Source of the DNA: Prevotella sp.
GTDB taxonomy: Bacteria > Bacteroidota > Bacteroidia > Bacteroidales > Bacteroidaceae
Length of the DNA: 64,000 nucleotides
Assembly: GCA_017617615.1 (NCBI GenBank)
Contig: JAFZVV010000011.1
Coordinates: 502,731-566,730 of the forward strand
Direction of reading: 5' to 3'
Shown here: positions 37,449 through 46,364 of the stretch, one piece after another
Position numbering within the stretch: position 1 is the stretch's first letter
Layout of the letters: every line of letters begins with the position of its first letter
The notes under the pieces: model-generated
Databases searched by the model: none
What the model was told of the DNA's origin: nothing
The model's input: the letters and a program-made list of their open reading frames with translations, nothing else
Translations under genes and position numbers: made by a program

Positions 37449-39794
37449 ATGAACGTAATTACGAAAACAGTATCATTGCCTGATGGAAGAACCATCAGCA
37501 TTGAGACCGGGAAAGTGGCAAAGCAGGCCGATGGCAGTGTGATGCTCAAGATGGGCAACACCGTGCTCCTCGCCACTGTTTGTGCCGCAAAAGATGCAGT
37601 TCCCGGGACCGATTTTATGCCTTTACAGGTCGACTACAGAGAATTGTATGCCTCGGCAGGACGCTTCCCAGGCGGATTCACCAAGCGCGAGGGGAAACCC
37701 AGCGACAACGAGATTCTCACTTCCCGGTTGGTAGACCGGGTGCTCCGCCCTCTCTTCCCTTCCAACTACCATGCCGAAGTGTATGTCAATATCCTGCTCT
37801 TCTCTGCCGACGGAGTCGACCAGCCTGATGCACTGGCCGGTTTTGCAGCATCTGCCGCCCTGGCCTGCTCAGATATACCGTTTGAGTGCCCGATTTCGGA
37901 AGTCCGCGTAGCCCGCGTGAACGGCGAGTATGTCATCGACCCCACCTTCGAGCAGATGAAGGAGGCCGACATGGACCTCATGGTAGGTGCCTCGGCCGAG
38001 AACATCATGATGGTGGAGGGCGAGATGAAAGAGGTGAGCGAGCAAGACCTGCTCGGTGCGCTCAAGGCCGCCATGGATGCCATCCGTCCGATGTGTGAAC
38101 TCCAGTCCGAACTGTCGAAAGAACTCGGCAAGGACGTGAAGCGCGAGTACGACCACGAGGTGAACGACGAGGAACTGCGTGAGCAAATCGCCAAGGAACT
38201 CTACCAGCCTGCCTACGACGTCACCAAGCAGGCGCTCGAGAAGCAGGCCCGTGCCGAGGCTTTCGAGAAGATCATCACCGACTTCAAGGAGGCTTACGCT
38301 GCCGCACATGCCGACCTCACCGAAGACGAGTTGGCAGAGAAATATGAGTTGATGGACCGTTACTACCACGATGTGGAGCGCGACGCCATGCGCCGCTGCA
38401 TCCTCGACGAGGGCATCCGTCTCGATGGTCGCAAGACCGACGAGATCCGTCCTATCTGGTGCGAGACATCACCGCTGCCCATGCCTCATGGCAGTGCCAT
38501 CTTCACCCGTGGTGAGACACAGTCGCTCACTACTTGTACACTGGGTACGAAACTCGATGAGAAACTTGTCGACGACGTGCTCGACCGCAGTTACATGCGT
38601 TTCCTGCTCCACTATAACTTCCCGCCATTCTGTACCGGTGAGGCTAAGGCACAGCGTTCTGTTGGCCGCCGTGAGATTGGTCACGGACACCTGGCATGGC
38701 GCGCCCTCAAGGGGCAGATTCCCGAGGACTTCCCCTATACCGTGCGTATCGTGAGCGAGATTCTCGAAAGCAACGGTTCCTCGTCGATGGCTACCGTTTG
38801 TGCCGGAACCCTGGCCATGATGGATGCCGGCGTGCCCATAAAGAAGCCTGTGAGCGGTATCGCCATGGGTCTCATCAAGAATCCCGGTGAGGACAAGTAT
38901 GCCGTGCTCAGCGATATCCTCGGCGATGAGGACCACCTGGGCGACATGGACTTCAAGACCACAGGAACGAAAGACGGACTCACCGCCACACAGATGGACA
39001 TCAAGTGCGACGGTCTGAGTTTCGACATCCTTGAGAAAGCCCTCATGCAGGCCAAGGCCGGACGTGAGCATATCCTCGGCAAGATTACCGAGACCATTGC
39101 CGAGCCTCGTCCCGATCTCAAGCCTCATGTGCCCCGCATCGTGGCCTTCGAGATTCCGAAGGAGTTTATCGGTGCTGTCATTGGCCCGGGCGGAAAGATT
39201 ATCCAGCAGATGCAGGAAGACACCGGCTCTACCATCACCATCGACGAAGAAGACGGCGTAGGCAAGGTGCAGGTGAGCGCTCCTGACAAGGAGAGCATCG
39301 AGGCTGCCGTTGCCAAGATCAAGGCCATCGTGGCCATCCCCGAGGTGGGCGAGGTCTACGAGGGTACCGTGCGCTCCATCATGCCTTACGGATGCTTCGT
39401 TGAGATCATGCCTGGCAAGGACGGTCTGCTCCATATCTCGGAGATAGAGTGGAAGCGCCTGGAGACGGTGGAAGACGCAGGCATCAAGGAAGGCGACAAG
39501 ATCAAGGTGAAACTCATGGAGATTGACCCCAAGACGGGTAAGTACAAGCTCTCACACCGCGTGTTGGAGCCGAAACCCGAGGGATATGTCGACCGTGAGC
39601 GCCGTCCGCGTGCCGAGCGCCCTGAGCGTGGTGCAAGACAGGCCAATGACAAGCGTCAGGGCGGCAACAACACCCGTCAAGGCGGTAACCGCAACAACCA
39701 CCAAAGCCAAAGCCGTCGCAACGACTTCCGCGACCCATTGGCAGAGCGTGAGCCGAGAGACTTCAACGACAGCCTCGACCACGACGACTTCTAA
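37449..39794 (+). CDS. pnp: Polynucleotide phosphorylase
   Basis: A 3'-5' phosphorolytic RNA-decay enzyme that works as a trimer. The 781 residues contain two RNase PH cores (about 10-230 and 320-545), the alpha-helical linker between them, a KH domain with [15 protein letters not shown] (about 557-620), and an S1 domain (about 630-695) with [20 protein letters not shown]. The tail beyond about 705 is rich in Arg, Gly and Asn ([17 protein letters not shown]) and acidic at the very end; it looks disordered and RNA-binding. Catalytic residues of the second core ([18 protein letters not shown]) are in place. It has its own promoter. A hairpin at 39831-39864 follows. Confidence 0.96.
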   Translation: MNVITKTVSLPDGRTISIETGKVAKQADGSVMLKMGNTVLLATVCAAKDAVPGTDFMPLQVDYRELYASAGRFPGGFTKREGKPSDNEILTSRLVDRVLRPLFPSNYHAEVYVNILLFSADGVDQPDALAGFAASAALACSDIPFECPISEVRVARVNGEYVIDPTFEQMKEADMDLMVGASAENIMMVEGEMKEVSEQDLLGALKAAMDAIRPMCELQSELSKELGKDVKREYDHEVNDEELREQIAKELYQPAYDVTKQALEKQARAEAFEKIITDFKEAYAAAHADLTEDELAEKYELMDRYYHDVERDAMRRCILDEGIRLDGRKTDEIRPIWCETSPLPMPHGSAIFTRGETQSLTTCTLGTKLDEKLVDDVLDRSYMRFLLHYNFPPFCTGEAKAQRSVGRREIGHGHLAWRALKGQIPEDFPYTVRIVSEILESNGSSSMATVCAGTLAMMDAGVPIKKPVSGIAMGLIKNPGEDKYAVLSDILGDEDHLGDMDFKTTGTKDGLTATQMDIKCDGLSFDILEKALMQAKAGREHILGKITETIAEPRPDLKPHVPRIVAFEIPKEFIGAVIGPGGKIIQQMQEDTGSTITIDEEDGVGKVQVSAPDKESIEAAVAKIKAIVAIPEVGEVYEGTVRSIMPYGCFVEIMPGKDGLLHISEIEWKRLETVEDAGIKEGDKIKVKLMEIDPKTGKYKLSHRVLEPKPEGYVDRERRPRAERPERGARQANDKRQGGNNTRQGGNRNNHQSQSRRNDFRDPLAEREPRDFNDSLDHDDF

Positions 39795-39830
39795 TAGAGA
39801 AAGACGGTCATCGTGACCGGAAAATCATCA

Positions 39831-39864
39831 ATGGCGGTGCTCGGGGAATTCCTGTCACCGCCAT
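39831..39864 (+). terminator. Probable terminator after pnp
   Basis: ATGGCGGTG pairs exactly with CACCGCCAT around a 16-nt loop, followed by TTCTCTTTT. A smaller hairpin (CGGTCA and TGACCG, 39805-39819) precedes it. Confidence 0.6.
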
Positions 39865-39933
39865 TTCTCTTTTCCCCAACAGATTTGGGAAAGAACAGAA
39901 ATAAAAGAAAAGAAAACAAAGAGGAATAACAAC

Positions 39934-40542
39934 ATGCACAAGGCAGTTTGTACCGTGATGGCAAGTCTGCTGGGCTGCTTTGCCATAGCTGGCCTATCGG
40001 TTTGGAGAGGCCATCACCACGATGATGACAACCACGACTACAGGGTAATTCAGTATCCCACACCCAATTTCGATGAGAATAAGGTGAATGAGGTGAAAGG
40101 GGTGGTTCTCCACCACACCGCTGAATCTACAGTGCAGCGGTCGCTCGACATTCTTACCTCAGTAGAGAGAGGGGTTGGCACACATGTGGTGATTGATACA
40201 GATGGCACGAGATACATTCTGTGTGAGCCCGAACTGGTGACATTCCATGCCGGAAAATCTGTCCTCAACGGCCGTGAGTCATGCAACGACTTCACCATCG
40301 GGATAGAGTTTCAGGGCAATACCCTCGAGCGCCCGCTGACCGACGACCAGGTGAGGAGCGGCATCGAATACTTGTTGCCCATCATTGCTAAATACAACAT
40401 TCCCATCGAGAATATCGTGACGCACGAGATGGTGCGCCAGGCTTATAAAAGGAGATATCCCGACCGGAAATGCTACAGCAAGGTGGATATCACCCAGAAA
40501 GAATACCGTCGGTTCATGAATGCGCTGCGGAAAGCGCTATAG
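39934..40542 (+). CDS. N-acetylmuramoyl-L-alanine amidase (amidase_2/PGRP fold)
   Basis: Cuts the bond between muramic acid and L-alanine in peptidoglycan, or binds peptidoglycan. The 202-residue chain starts with a hydrophobic segment (about 5-24) that may be a signal anchor; LLGC could also act as a lipobox at Cys15. His-rich HHHDDDNHD follows. The zinc site is VVLHHTAEST (first His), THEMVRQ (second His) and probably Cys in DRKCYSK, as in T7 lysozyme-type members. The last residues, A-L and TAG, form the first CTATAG unit of a 9-bp tandem array. It follows pnp by 139 bp. Confidence 0.87.
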   Translation: MHKAVCTVMASLLGCFAIAGLSVWRGHHHDDDNHDYRVIQYPTPNFDENKVNEVKGVVLHHTAESTVQRSLDILTSVERGVGTHVVIDTDGTRYILCEPELVTFHAGKSVLNGRESCNDFTIGIEFQGNTLERPLTDDQVRSGIEYLLPIIAKYNIPIENIVTHEMVRQAYKRRYPDRKCYSKVDITQKEYRRFMNALRKAL

Positions 40543-40632
40543 CATCTATAGCTATATAAACTATAGCCACTATAGTTACTATAGCCACTATAGCCACTAT
40601 AGCCACTATATAAACTATAGCCACTATAGCCA
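40537..40632. repeat. 9-bp tandem array (ACTATAGCC) at the 3' end of the amidase gene
   Basis: CTATAG recurs every 9 bp: at 40537 (inside the last codons of the amidase), 40546, 40561, 40570, 40579, 40588, 40597, 40615 and 40624, with CTATAT variants at 40552 and 40606. From 40560 to 40631 there are eight gap-free 9-bp units, six of them exact ACTATAGCC. Every unit contains the palindrome CTATAG and, in the amidase frame, most carry a TAG stop. It ends 12 bp before the convergent glycosyltransferase gene. Confidence 0.92.
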
Positions 40633-40643
40633 CTCTTCCATCG

Positions 40644-41696
40644 CTATCGATGGCGGTCCTGCCCCGTCCATTTCTTCAGGCGACGGGTGGCCGACTGCCA
40701 GATGTTCCTGAACTGCCCGTAACGCAGGTTCAGGAACAGTTCTTCCAACGACCTGCCAGCCTTTATCCACGGGTGTCCCCACGCATTGGTCTTGTACAAC
40801 CGCTCCTTGTAGGCTACGTGCTCAATCACGTAGCGCGGGTGACGTAGCGGGAAGTCTATCTCATGGCGCTTCATGGTGAAAATCTTTCGGTAGGCGCGGG
40901 GAGTGGTCTTGATGCTGCCAGAGAAATGGGTGCTGTCGGAAGAGAGACCAAGGTTGTTGATCATGTTCTTCGTGGGCATGATGGCCAATCCCGAATGGAG
41001 CAGGTTGCGGGCCCAGAAGATGCTCTCGTAGTATTCTTTTCCACTCTCACGGTGCTGACGGCACATCTTCAGGAAATCGCTGCGGTAACGGCGCTGACGC
41101 ACCAATGCTTCAAGCTGGCGTATGGCATAAGGGTCGTCGAGAAACGCGTAGTCGCCTTCCCATTGGTCGACAACACGGCGCCACGATGCCCATCCCCAGA
41201 TGGCGAAGACCGACGTGAAGAAATAACTGTCGGGGACGTCGGACGACACCTCGTCTTCGTTGAATCCGGAAATCATGCTCACGCGCTCATCGTCCTCATA
41301 ACGGTCGAGCATCTCCTTGCAGAACGGGAAGAACGACTGCGAGGGCACATCGTCGTCCTCGAGCACGATACACTTGTCGGTAAGCGAGAACGCCCATTTC
41401 TGCGACAGGTATTCCGATGGGTCGCAGCCGTAGTTGCGCTCCTGGAACTTGCGGTGTACCTCACACTCCCAGTCGATGTCTTCCACTACCTTGCGGCATG
41501 CCATGATGCCTGCCATGTCGCGCTCACCACGCGGACCATCTTGATAGAGGAACAGGCGTGTGGGACGTGCTTTCTTCACCTCGGCGAAAACCTGCGACAG
41601 GTGGTCGGGGCGGTTGAAAAACAGTATCAGGACAGAGATGTCGGTCTTGGCGGGGTGAAGCATAGGCAGGAGGTTTTGGTTGATGGACAATGGCAC
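40644..41696 (-). CDS. Glycosyltransferase, GT-A fold (HlpA/GNT-I-like)
   Basis: A 350-residue sugar transferase, most likely for surface glycan assembly. The opening DISVLILFFNRPDHLSQVFA is the nucleotide-sugar-binding strand of a GT-A fold; CIVLEDDDVPSQSFFPF carries the metal-binding acidic motif, and FFTSVFAIWGWASWRR is a conserved acceptor-side segment. No membrane helix is seen. An in-frame ATG at 41663 would remove 11 residues and is an equally good start. It is the last gene of a minus-strand block with an acetyltransferase, flippase and LicD gene, and its stop lies next to the 9-bp array of the convergent amidase gene. Confidence 0.85.
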   Translation of the reverse strand: MPLSINQNLLPMLHPAKTDISVLILFFNRPDHLSQVFAEVKKARPTRLFLYQDGPRGERDMAGIMACRKVVEDIDWECEVHRKFQERNYGCDPSEYLSQKWAFSLTDKCIVLEDDDVPSQSFFPFCKEMLDRYEDDERVSMISGFNEDEVSSDVPDSYFFTSVFAIWGWASWRRVVDQWEGDYAFLDDPYAIRQLEALVRQRRYRSDFLKMCRQHRESGKEYYESIFWARNLLHSGLAIMPTKNMINNLGLSSDSTHFSGSIKTTPRAYRKIFTMKRHEIDFPLRHPRYVIEHVAYKERLYKTNAWGHPWIKAGRSLEELFLNLRYGQFRNIWQSATRRLKKWTGQDRHR

Positions 41697-41708
41697 TCCG
41701 ACGGGTTT

Positions 41709-42551
41709 TTACTGGTTTGGCAGGTCCGTGGCGTCCTCTTCTTCTTCAAGTTGGGAAAGCATGAATACGGAGTGGATATGTCGCTGGTTAGGAGGAGGAA
41801 CCTGCATATAGTCGTGGTAGAGGTCCCTCAGATACTCGTCGCTGTCGCATGGGGCAGGAAATGACTTGCCTTCAAAAGTCACCGTTCCAAGAGGAAAAAC
41901 ACACTCACGACGGTGCATCACGCCATATCCGTTATATTTCAGCACAAATGAGAGGTACTTGTCGTGGCCGCGGAAGAGAGAGGCTAACCACCAGGCGATG
42001 CGGCTAAATACCAGCTGTCCGCCAAACCAGAAGAATTCGGCTACGGAGCGCAGCGAGTAGCGGTGGGGCTTGTGCAGGATGGCACGGCTGCGGACGTACA
42101 TCCGGCCGAAACGCTTGCAGAACTGGCGCGACACCGTGGGGTATGGCACGAAGGGAAAGATGTCGACAAACAAGCCTTTGGGGTAATCGGCAGAGAAATC
42201 GTCGCCTGGTTCCACATAGAACGAATTGTTGTCGCGCACTTTCACGATGGGTTCCTTTGATTCGGGAACTGTCTCGGGCGACTGGAGCATCATCGAGTGG
42301 GGGAGTTCGGATGGTGCCACTTGCTTGAAGCGCTCAAGGTCTTCCTCAAGCATGCCGACGTCGATGTCGTCGTCCCAAGGGATGAACCCACCGTGACGGA
42401 TGGCACCGAGCAGGGTTCCGCTTTCAAGCCAGTAGTCGATGTGGTGCTTGACACAGATACGGTCTATCTCTTCAAGGATGGAGAGTTGCTTCATCTGGCA
42501 AGCGCGAAGATGACGGGCCTTGTGCCGCTCGATATAGTCGTTGTAAGCCAT
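41709..42551 (-). CDS. LicD family phosphotransferase
   Basis: Probably transfers a phospho-linked group (phosphocholine, phosphoethanolamine or a sugar phosphate) to a surface glycan. I start at the ATG at 42551 (280 residues); a GTG 24 bp upstream would add eight residues. The family motifs are LESGTLLGAIRHGGFIPWDD with IDVGM after it (residues about 42-68), and GLFVDIFPF near 140. A hydrophobic stretch near 180-200 (FFWFGGQLVFSRIAWWLASL) may touch the membrane. It lies 12 bp from the glycosyltransferase gene; the donor is not determinable from sequence. Confidence 0.9.
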   Translation of the reverse strand: MAYNDYIERHKARHLRACQMKQLSILEEIDRICVKHHIDYWLESGTLLGAIRHGGFIPWDDDIDVGMLEEDLERFKQVAPSELPHSMMLQSPETVPESKEPIVKVRDNNSFYVEPGDDFSADYPKGLFVDIFPFVPYPTVSRQFCKRFGRMYVRSRAILHKPHRYSLRSVAEFFWFGGQLVFSRIAWWLASLFRGHDKYLSFVLKYNGYGVMHRRECVFPLGTVTFEGKSFPAPCDSDEYLRDLYHDYMQVPPPNQRHIHSVFMLSQLEEEEDATDLPNQ

Positions 42552-42650
42552 TGTTACTAATTGTTTTTGCTTCACTGGGATAGGTATCGGTGGCGAAGAT
42601 ACATTAATAATCTCAATCTTGCAACATCCATCATGGGTTATTGAAGGAAA

Positions 42651-44090
42651 TCAGGAGATTTTGCGGTGAATGAGGAAAACCGCGCTTTCACGGAGGATAG
42701 TGCTGCCCAGGAGCCACAGCACGCCCACGTAGGGGATGGCGACTGCCAGCACCTTCACGGTGAAGCGCAGGTAAAGATTGCTGATGCCGCCAAAGGCGAA
42801 ATGGGCGATGAGGCAGAGGGCTGCCGACAGGAGCAGGTAGGGCGAGATGTCGCGCACGAACTCAAGGAAAGTGATGCTCACCTCGCGCTGTGCCAACCGT
42901 AGCCATACACCGGTCCACAGGATGGTCACCACGACGAAGGCGGTCACCATCACTCGGATGCCGAAGGGTGAGGCTGCCAGGGCCACCACCATGCCTGCCA
43001 GGCACTGCGTTACGGATGTCCACATATAGGCTCTGGAATGTCCGCGGCTGATAACGAGGTTGGAGAACAGAAAGGAGATGGGGATGAAAGCTCCGGCGAT
43101 GCACAACAACTGCATGATGCCGGCACTCACCAGCCATTTCTCGGTGATGAGGATGACAATGAATTCCTTGGCTACCAGTGCCAGTCCCAGCATGAGGGGG
43201 AAGGTAATGAAGGCAGTGAAGCGCAGCAGTTTCCGTAGTACGGCCTTCTGGCGCTCACGGTCTTCCTCCACCTTGGTGAACACGGGTTGGGCAATGCCGT
43301 ATATGATGTTGGAGATGAGCGACGACCCCATCGTGTTCCATTTGTTGGCCTGGGTGTAGTTGCCCACGTCGCTGGTCGTATAGAAACGGCCGAGGATGAC
43401 GGAGAAGAAGTTGGTGTTCACGATGTTCACCATGTTGGTGATGATGAGTCGGCTGCTGAACCCGATCATCTCGCGTACCGGACGGAAGTCTACCTTCATG
43501 CTGGGGCGCCATCCCGAGAAATGATAGCTGAGCAGGGTGATGAGGATGATATAGACGATGTTCTGCGTGGCAATGCCCCAGTAGGCCATGCCCGAGAAAG
43601 CCATCACCACTGCCACCACACCCGAGACGGCAAGGCTGGTGATGGTCATGATGGAGGTCTCACGCACCATCATGTTGCGGAAGAGCCAGGCACGGGGTGC
43701 CGTACTCAGGCTCGAGATGACGAAACTCAGGCAGATATAACGGGTAAGGGGGGTGAGTGCAGGCTCTTTGTAGAACGTGGAGATGAGGGGGGCGCAGAAG
43801 AACATGATGGAATAAAAACCGACACCGATGCACAGGCTGGTCCAGAACACGGCGTTGAAATCGCGGTGCGTGGCATCCTTGCGCTTGTTGAGCGCGGCAA
43901 TGAAGCCACCCTCTTGCAGACAGGCACCAATGGCAGTGAAAATGGTTATCATACCTACCATTCCCCAGTCGCTTGTGTCGAGCAACCTGCCGAGGAAGAT
44001 GCCAATCACCACGTTGAGCAACTGCTGGATGCCGTTGCTCAAGCTGCCCCAGAGCAGCCCGCGGGCGGTTTTCTCTTTCAGGCTCTCCAT
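42651..44090 (-). CDS. Polysaccharide flippase (Wzx-like, MOP superfamily)
   Basis: An inner-membrane transporter of about 12-14 helices that flips lipid-linked oligosaccharide. The N-terminus ARGLLWGSLSNGIQQLLNVV and the segment RLIITNMVNIVNTNFFSVIL are typical of the polysaccharide_synt family. At 479 residues the length is normal. Its start codon lies one base past the stop of the acetyltransferase gene upstream, so translation may be coupled. No polymerase or chain-length gene is present nearby, so the locus is small or incomplete in the window. Confidence 0.92.
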   Translation of the reverse strand: MESLKEKTARGLLWGSLSNGIQQLLNVVIGIFLGRLLDTSDWGMVGMITIFTAIGACLQEGGFIAALNKRKDATHRDFNAVFWTSLCIGVGFYSIMFFCAPLISTFYKEPALTPLTRYICLSFVISSLSTAPRAWLFRNMMVRETSIMTITSLAVSGVVAVVMAFSGMAYWGIATQNIVYIILITLLSYHFSGWRPSMKVDFRPVREMIGFSSRLIITNMVNIVNTNFFSVILGRFYTTSDVGNYTQANKWNTMGSSLISNIIYGIAQPVFTKVEEDRERQKAVLRKLLRFTAFITFPLMLGLALVAKEFIVILITEKWLVSAGIMQLLCIAGAFIPISFLFSNLVISRGHSRAYMWTSVTQCLAGMVVALAASPFGIRVMVTAFVVVTILWTGVWLRLAQREVSITFLEFVRDISPYLLLSAALCLIAHFAFGGISNLYLRFTVKVLAVAIPYVGVLWLLGSTILRESAVFLIHRKIS

Positions 44091-44091
44091 G

Positions 44092-44667
44092 CTATAGGGG
44101 TATGTGTACGCGCTCGCCGTCGCGCTTCACGATGAATGCAGGATTACCTGCCACGGTGCAACCCACGGGGACATCCTTGCGCACTACGGCACCAGCGCCT
44201 ATCACGGCATGGTCGCCGATGGTAATGCCGCCATAGACGATGGCACCGGTATAGATGCGCACGTCGTCGCCGATAGTGGGACGGCCGCCCCGGCCGTTGC
44301 CCAGCGTCACGTTCTGCAGGCAGTAGAAGTCGCGGCCTATGCGCTCGGCGTTAAGATACGTGGCGTAGTTGTGCTCGAAATGTGCGCCCTGGCCTATCTC
44401 CGGACACCAGATATGGAGCGTCGGTTCGGGAGGCAACAACCATTTGATGAATACCGAACGGTAGTCGCCCATGCGGTAATAGAATAGGTTGCGGAATACG
44501 CGCTCACGCGTACACACTTTTATGAAATTGCGCACACCACCGCATTTATCCTGGTATTTCTCCAAATCACCGTCCAACTCCTTTTTGTGAAGCAAGTAGA
44601 GGGCAATGTGGGGAAGCATGCGCAGCGTACTGGCCGATAACAGGGCAAACTGGGTGTATTTGTTCAT
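44092..44667 (-). CDS. Serine acetyltransferase-like hexapeptide-repeat acyltransferase
   Basis: A 191-residue acyltransferase with a left-handed beta-helix. An N-terminal helical part (about 1-75) precedes the repeats, which run from HIWCPEIGQGAHFEHNYATY through VRIYTGAIVYGGITIGDHAV to VPVGCTVAGNPAFIVKRDG. QNVTLGNGRGGRPTIGDDV contains the usual catalytic region. Similar proteins in surface-glycan loci acetylate sugars; true CysE activity is possible but less likely given the neighbours. It is the first gene of a four-gene minus-strand block, with a good promoter just upstream. Confidence 0.88.
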   Translation of the reverse strand: MNKYTQFALLSASTLRMLPHIALYLLHKKELDGDLEKYQDKCGGVRNFIKVCTRERVFRNLFYYRMGDYRSVFIKWLLPPEPTLHIWCPEIGQGAHFEHNYATYLNAERIGRDFYCLQNVTLGNGRGGRPTIGDDVRIYTGAIVYGGITIGDHAVIGAGAVVRKDVPVGCTVAGNPAFIVKRDGERVHIPL

Positions 44668-44686
44668 CTCGTGTCTCTTTGGATGG

Positions 44687-44717
44687 CAAAAATAAACAAT
44701 TCATCCCGATTTTCCAA
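44687..44717 (-). promoter_or_regulatory. Bacteroidetes promoter for the surface-glycan block
   Basis: On the minus strand, TTG (44717-44715) and TATTTTTG (44694-44687) are 20 bp apart. The -7 box is 19 bp before the acetyltransferase ATG, so the leader is very short. Confidence 0.55.
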
Positions 44718-44807
44718 GAAGTTTCATCTTTTGTCAAAAAAGTATGATGATTTTATTGTTTTTTTAAATACCTTTACACGGTCGATACAAGATTACAAAG
44801 CAGAACC

Positions 44808-46223
44808 ATGTCGTTTATCCCCATCCTTGTGCTTATCGCGCTCGTCACGTGCTGTGTTGCCGTCTTTGGCAATGCCACGCTCGATGGTGCCAGTCAGGTG
44901 TCGCTGTTGGTGGCATCGGCGGTCTCGGTGCTGATAGGCGAACTCACGAGAAAACTGACGTGGAAAGACCTGGAGCAGGAGATTACCAACAAGGTGGCGA
45001 GTTGTACGCCGGCCATTATCATTCTCTTGCTCATCGGTGCCATCAGCGGCACCTGGATGGTGTCGGGCATCGTGCCCACGATGATTTACTATGGCGTGCA
45101 GATTATCCGTCCCGAGGTGTTCCTCATCAGCAGCAGTGTGCTGTGCGCCTTGGTCAGCCTGCTCATCGGCTCGTCATGGACGACGGTGGCCACTATTGGC
45201 GTGGCACTCATGGGAATAGGCAAGGCGCATGGCTTCGATGACGGATGGATAGCGGGTTCCATCATTACAGGAGCATATTTCGGCGATAAGCTGTCGCCGC
45301 TATCCGACACGACGGTGCTGGCATCGAGCGTATCGGGAACACCGCTCTTCACGCATATCCGGTATATGATGAACACCACCGTGCCCGCGTTCGTCATCTC
45401 CTTGCTTATCTTCTTCGTGGCGGGACTGATGGTGGAGGTGTCGCATGAGGGCAATGTGCTCGAGTTCATGGAAGGCCTTCGGCACAGTTTCGTCATCTCC
45501 CCCTGGCTGTTGCTTGTCCCTGTTGTCACTGGCGTGATGATAGCTCGTCGGTGGCCGTCGTTGGTAGTGCTCTTCCTGGCGGTGTTCATTGCTGCCATCG
45601 TGGCGCTGCTCTTCCAACCCGCACTCATCAAGAGCATTGCCGTGGCCGATGGTGTGTCCATCCACGACACCCTCTTGCCCTATAAAGGCATCATACAGGT
45701 GTGCTATGGCAGTACCGACATCGACACAGGGAATGCCATGCTCAACCAGTTGGTATCTACAAGTGGCATGGCGGGCATGATGCCCACCATTTGGCTGATT
45801 ATCTGTGCCCAGACTTTCGGAGGGGTGTTCACGGCTACGGGACAGTTGCGCGACGTCATCGGCATCATCCTGCGCTTCGTCCGCGGCACCACCTCGCTGG
45901 TGGCTTCCACGGTATGCACGAGCTTGTTCTTCAATGTAGCTATGGCCGACCAGTATCTGGCCATCATGCTGTCGAGCAGCATGTTCCGCGACACTTATAA
46001 GGAAAGGGGCTATGAGTCACGGCTGCTCAGCCGTTCGTGTGAGGATGGTGGTACGGTGACATCGGTACTGGTGCCGTGGAACACATGTGGCTTGACGCAG
46101 AGCACGGTTCTGGGCGTGTCGACAATCACCTATCTGCCTTATTGTTTCTTCAATATCCTTTCGCCCATAGTCAGCATCATCGTCGCTGCCTTGGGATGGA
46201 AAATATACAGGAAGAAACGGTAA
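44808..46223 (+). CDS. nhaC: NhaC family Na+/H+ antiporter
   Basis: Exchanges sodium for protons across the inner membrane. The 471 residues form about 12 hydrophobic helices; IIILLLIGAISGTWMVSGIV, GSSWTTVATIGVALMGIGKA, and GAYFGDKLSPLSDTTVLASS are NhaC signatures, as is ETxxxG-like EDGGTVTSVLVPWNTCG near 410. Length is normal. A TACCTTTA sequence (44769-44776) that misses the last G of the -7 consensus precedes it. It stands alone between divergent and convergent neighbours. Some NhaC members exchange malate or lactate; that cannot be told apart here. Confidence 0.92.
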   Translation: MSFIPILVLIALVTCCVAVFGNATLDGASQVSLLVASAVSVLIGELTRKLTWKDLEQEITNKVASCTPAIIILLLIGAISGTWMVSGIVPTMIYYGVQIIRPEVFLISSSVLCALVSLLIGSSWTTVATIGVALMGIGKAHGFDDGWIAGSIITGAYFGDKLSPLSDTTVLASSVSGTPLFTHIRYMMNTTVPAFVISLLIFFVAGLMVEVSHEGNVLEFMEGLRHSFVISPWLLLVPVVTGVMIARRWPSLVVLFLAVFIAAIVALLFQPALIKSIAVADGVSIHDTLLPYKGIIQVCYGSTDIDTGNAMLNQLVSTSGMAGMMPTIWLIICAQTFGGVFTATGQLRDVIGIILRFVRGTTSLVASTVCTSLFFNVAMADQYLAIMLSSSMFRDTYKERGYESRLLSRSCEDGGTVTSVLVPWNTCGLTQSTVLGVSTITYLPYCFFNILSPIVSIIVAALGWKIYRKKR

Positions 46224-46310
46224 GGACTAAAAGTCTCAAGTAAGTGGAATAAAAGAGTAGAAAGCCAAACAGATAAGAATCCCCCCTAAAATGGTCATGA
46301 AGCGGACAAA

Positions 46311-46338
46311 TGTCCCTTTAACTCCCCTTTAACTTCTC
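46311..46338. repeat. 11-bp tandem repeat (minus-strand AGTTAAAGGGG), copy 1
   Basis: Two units of CCCTTTAACTY run in tandem behind TGT, followed by a degraded third. On the minus strand this lies 26 bp after the stop of the Rid-type gene, with degenerate purine-rich units filling the gap. The same sequence recurs at 52487-52524. Confidence 0.75.
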
Positions 46339-46364
46339 TTTTATTCCTTTCTATTCCCTTCAAA

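Noticed and set aside
40537..40632. CRISPR-like array
   Set aside because: Units are 9 bp with no spacers and no cas genes are near; it is a simple tandem repeat.
40520..40711. 63-codon frame over the 9-bp array (Y-S-H repeats)
   Set aside because: It is a result of the 9-bp periodicity; no ribosome site and it runs into the antisense of the glycosyltransferase gene.
44769..44776. TACCTTTA as a -7 box for nhaC (and the same at 47652)
   Set aside because: The last G of the TAnnTTTG consensus is missing and no -33 TTTG lies at the right distance, so I do not list them as promoters.
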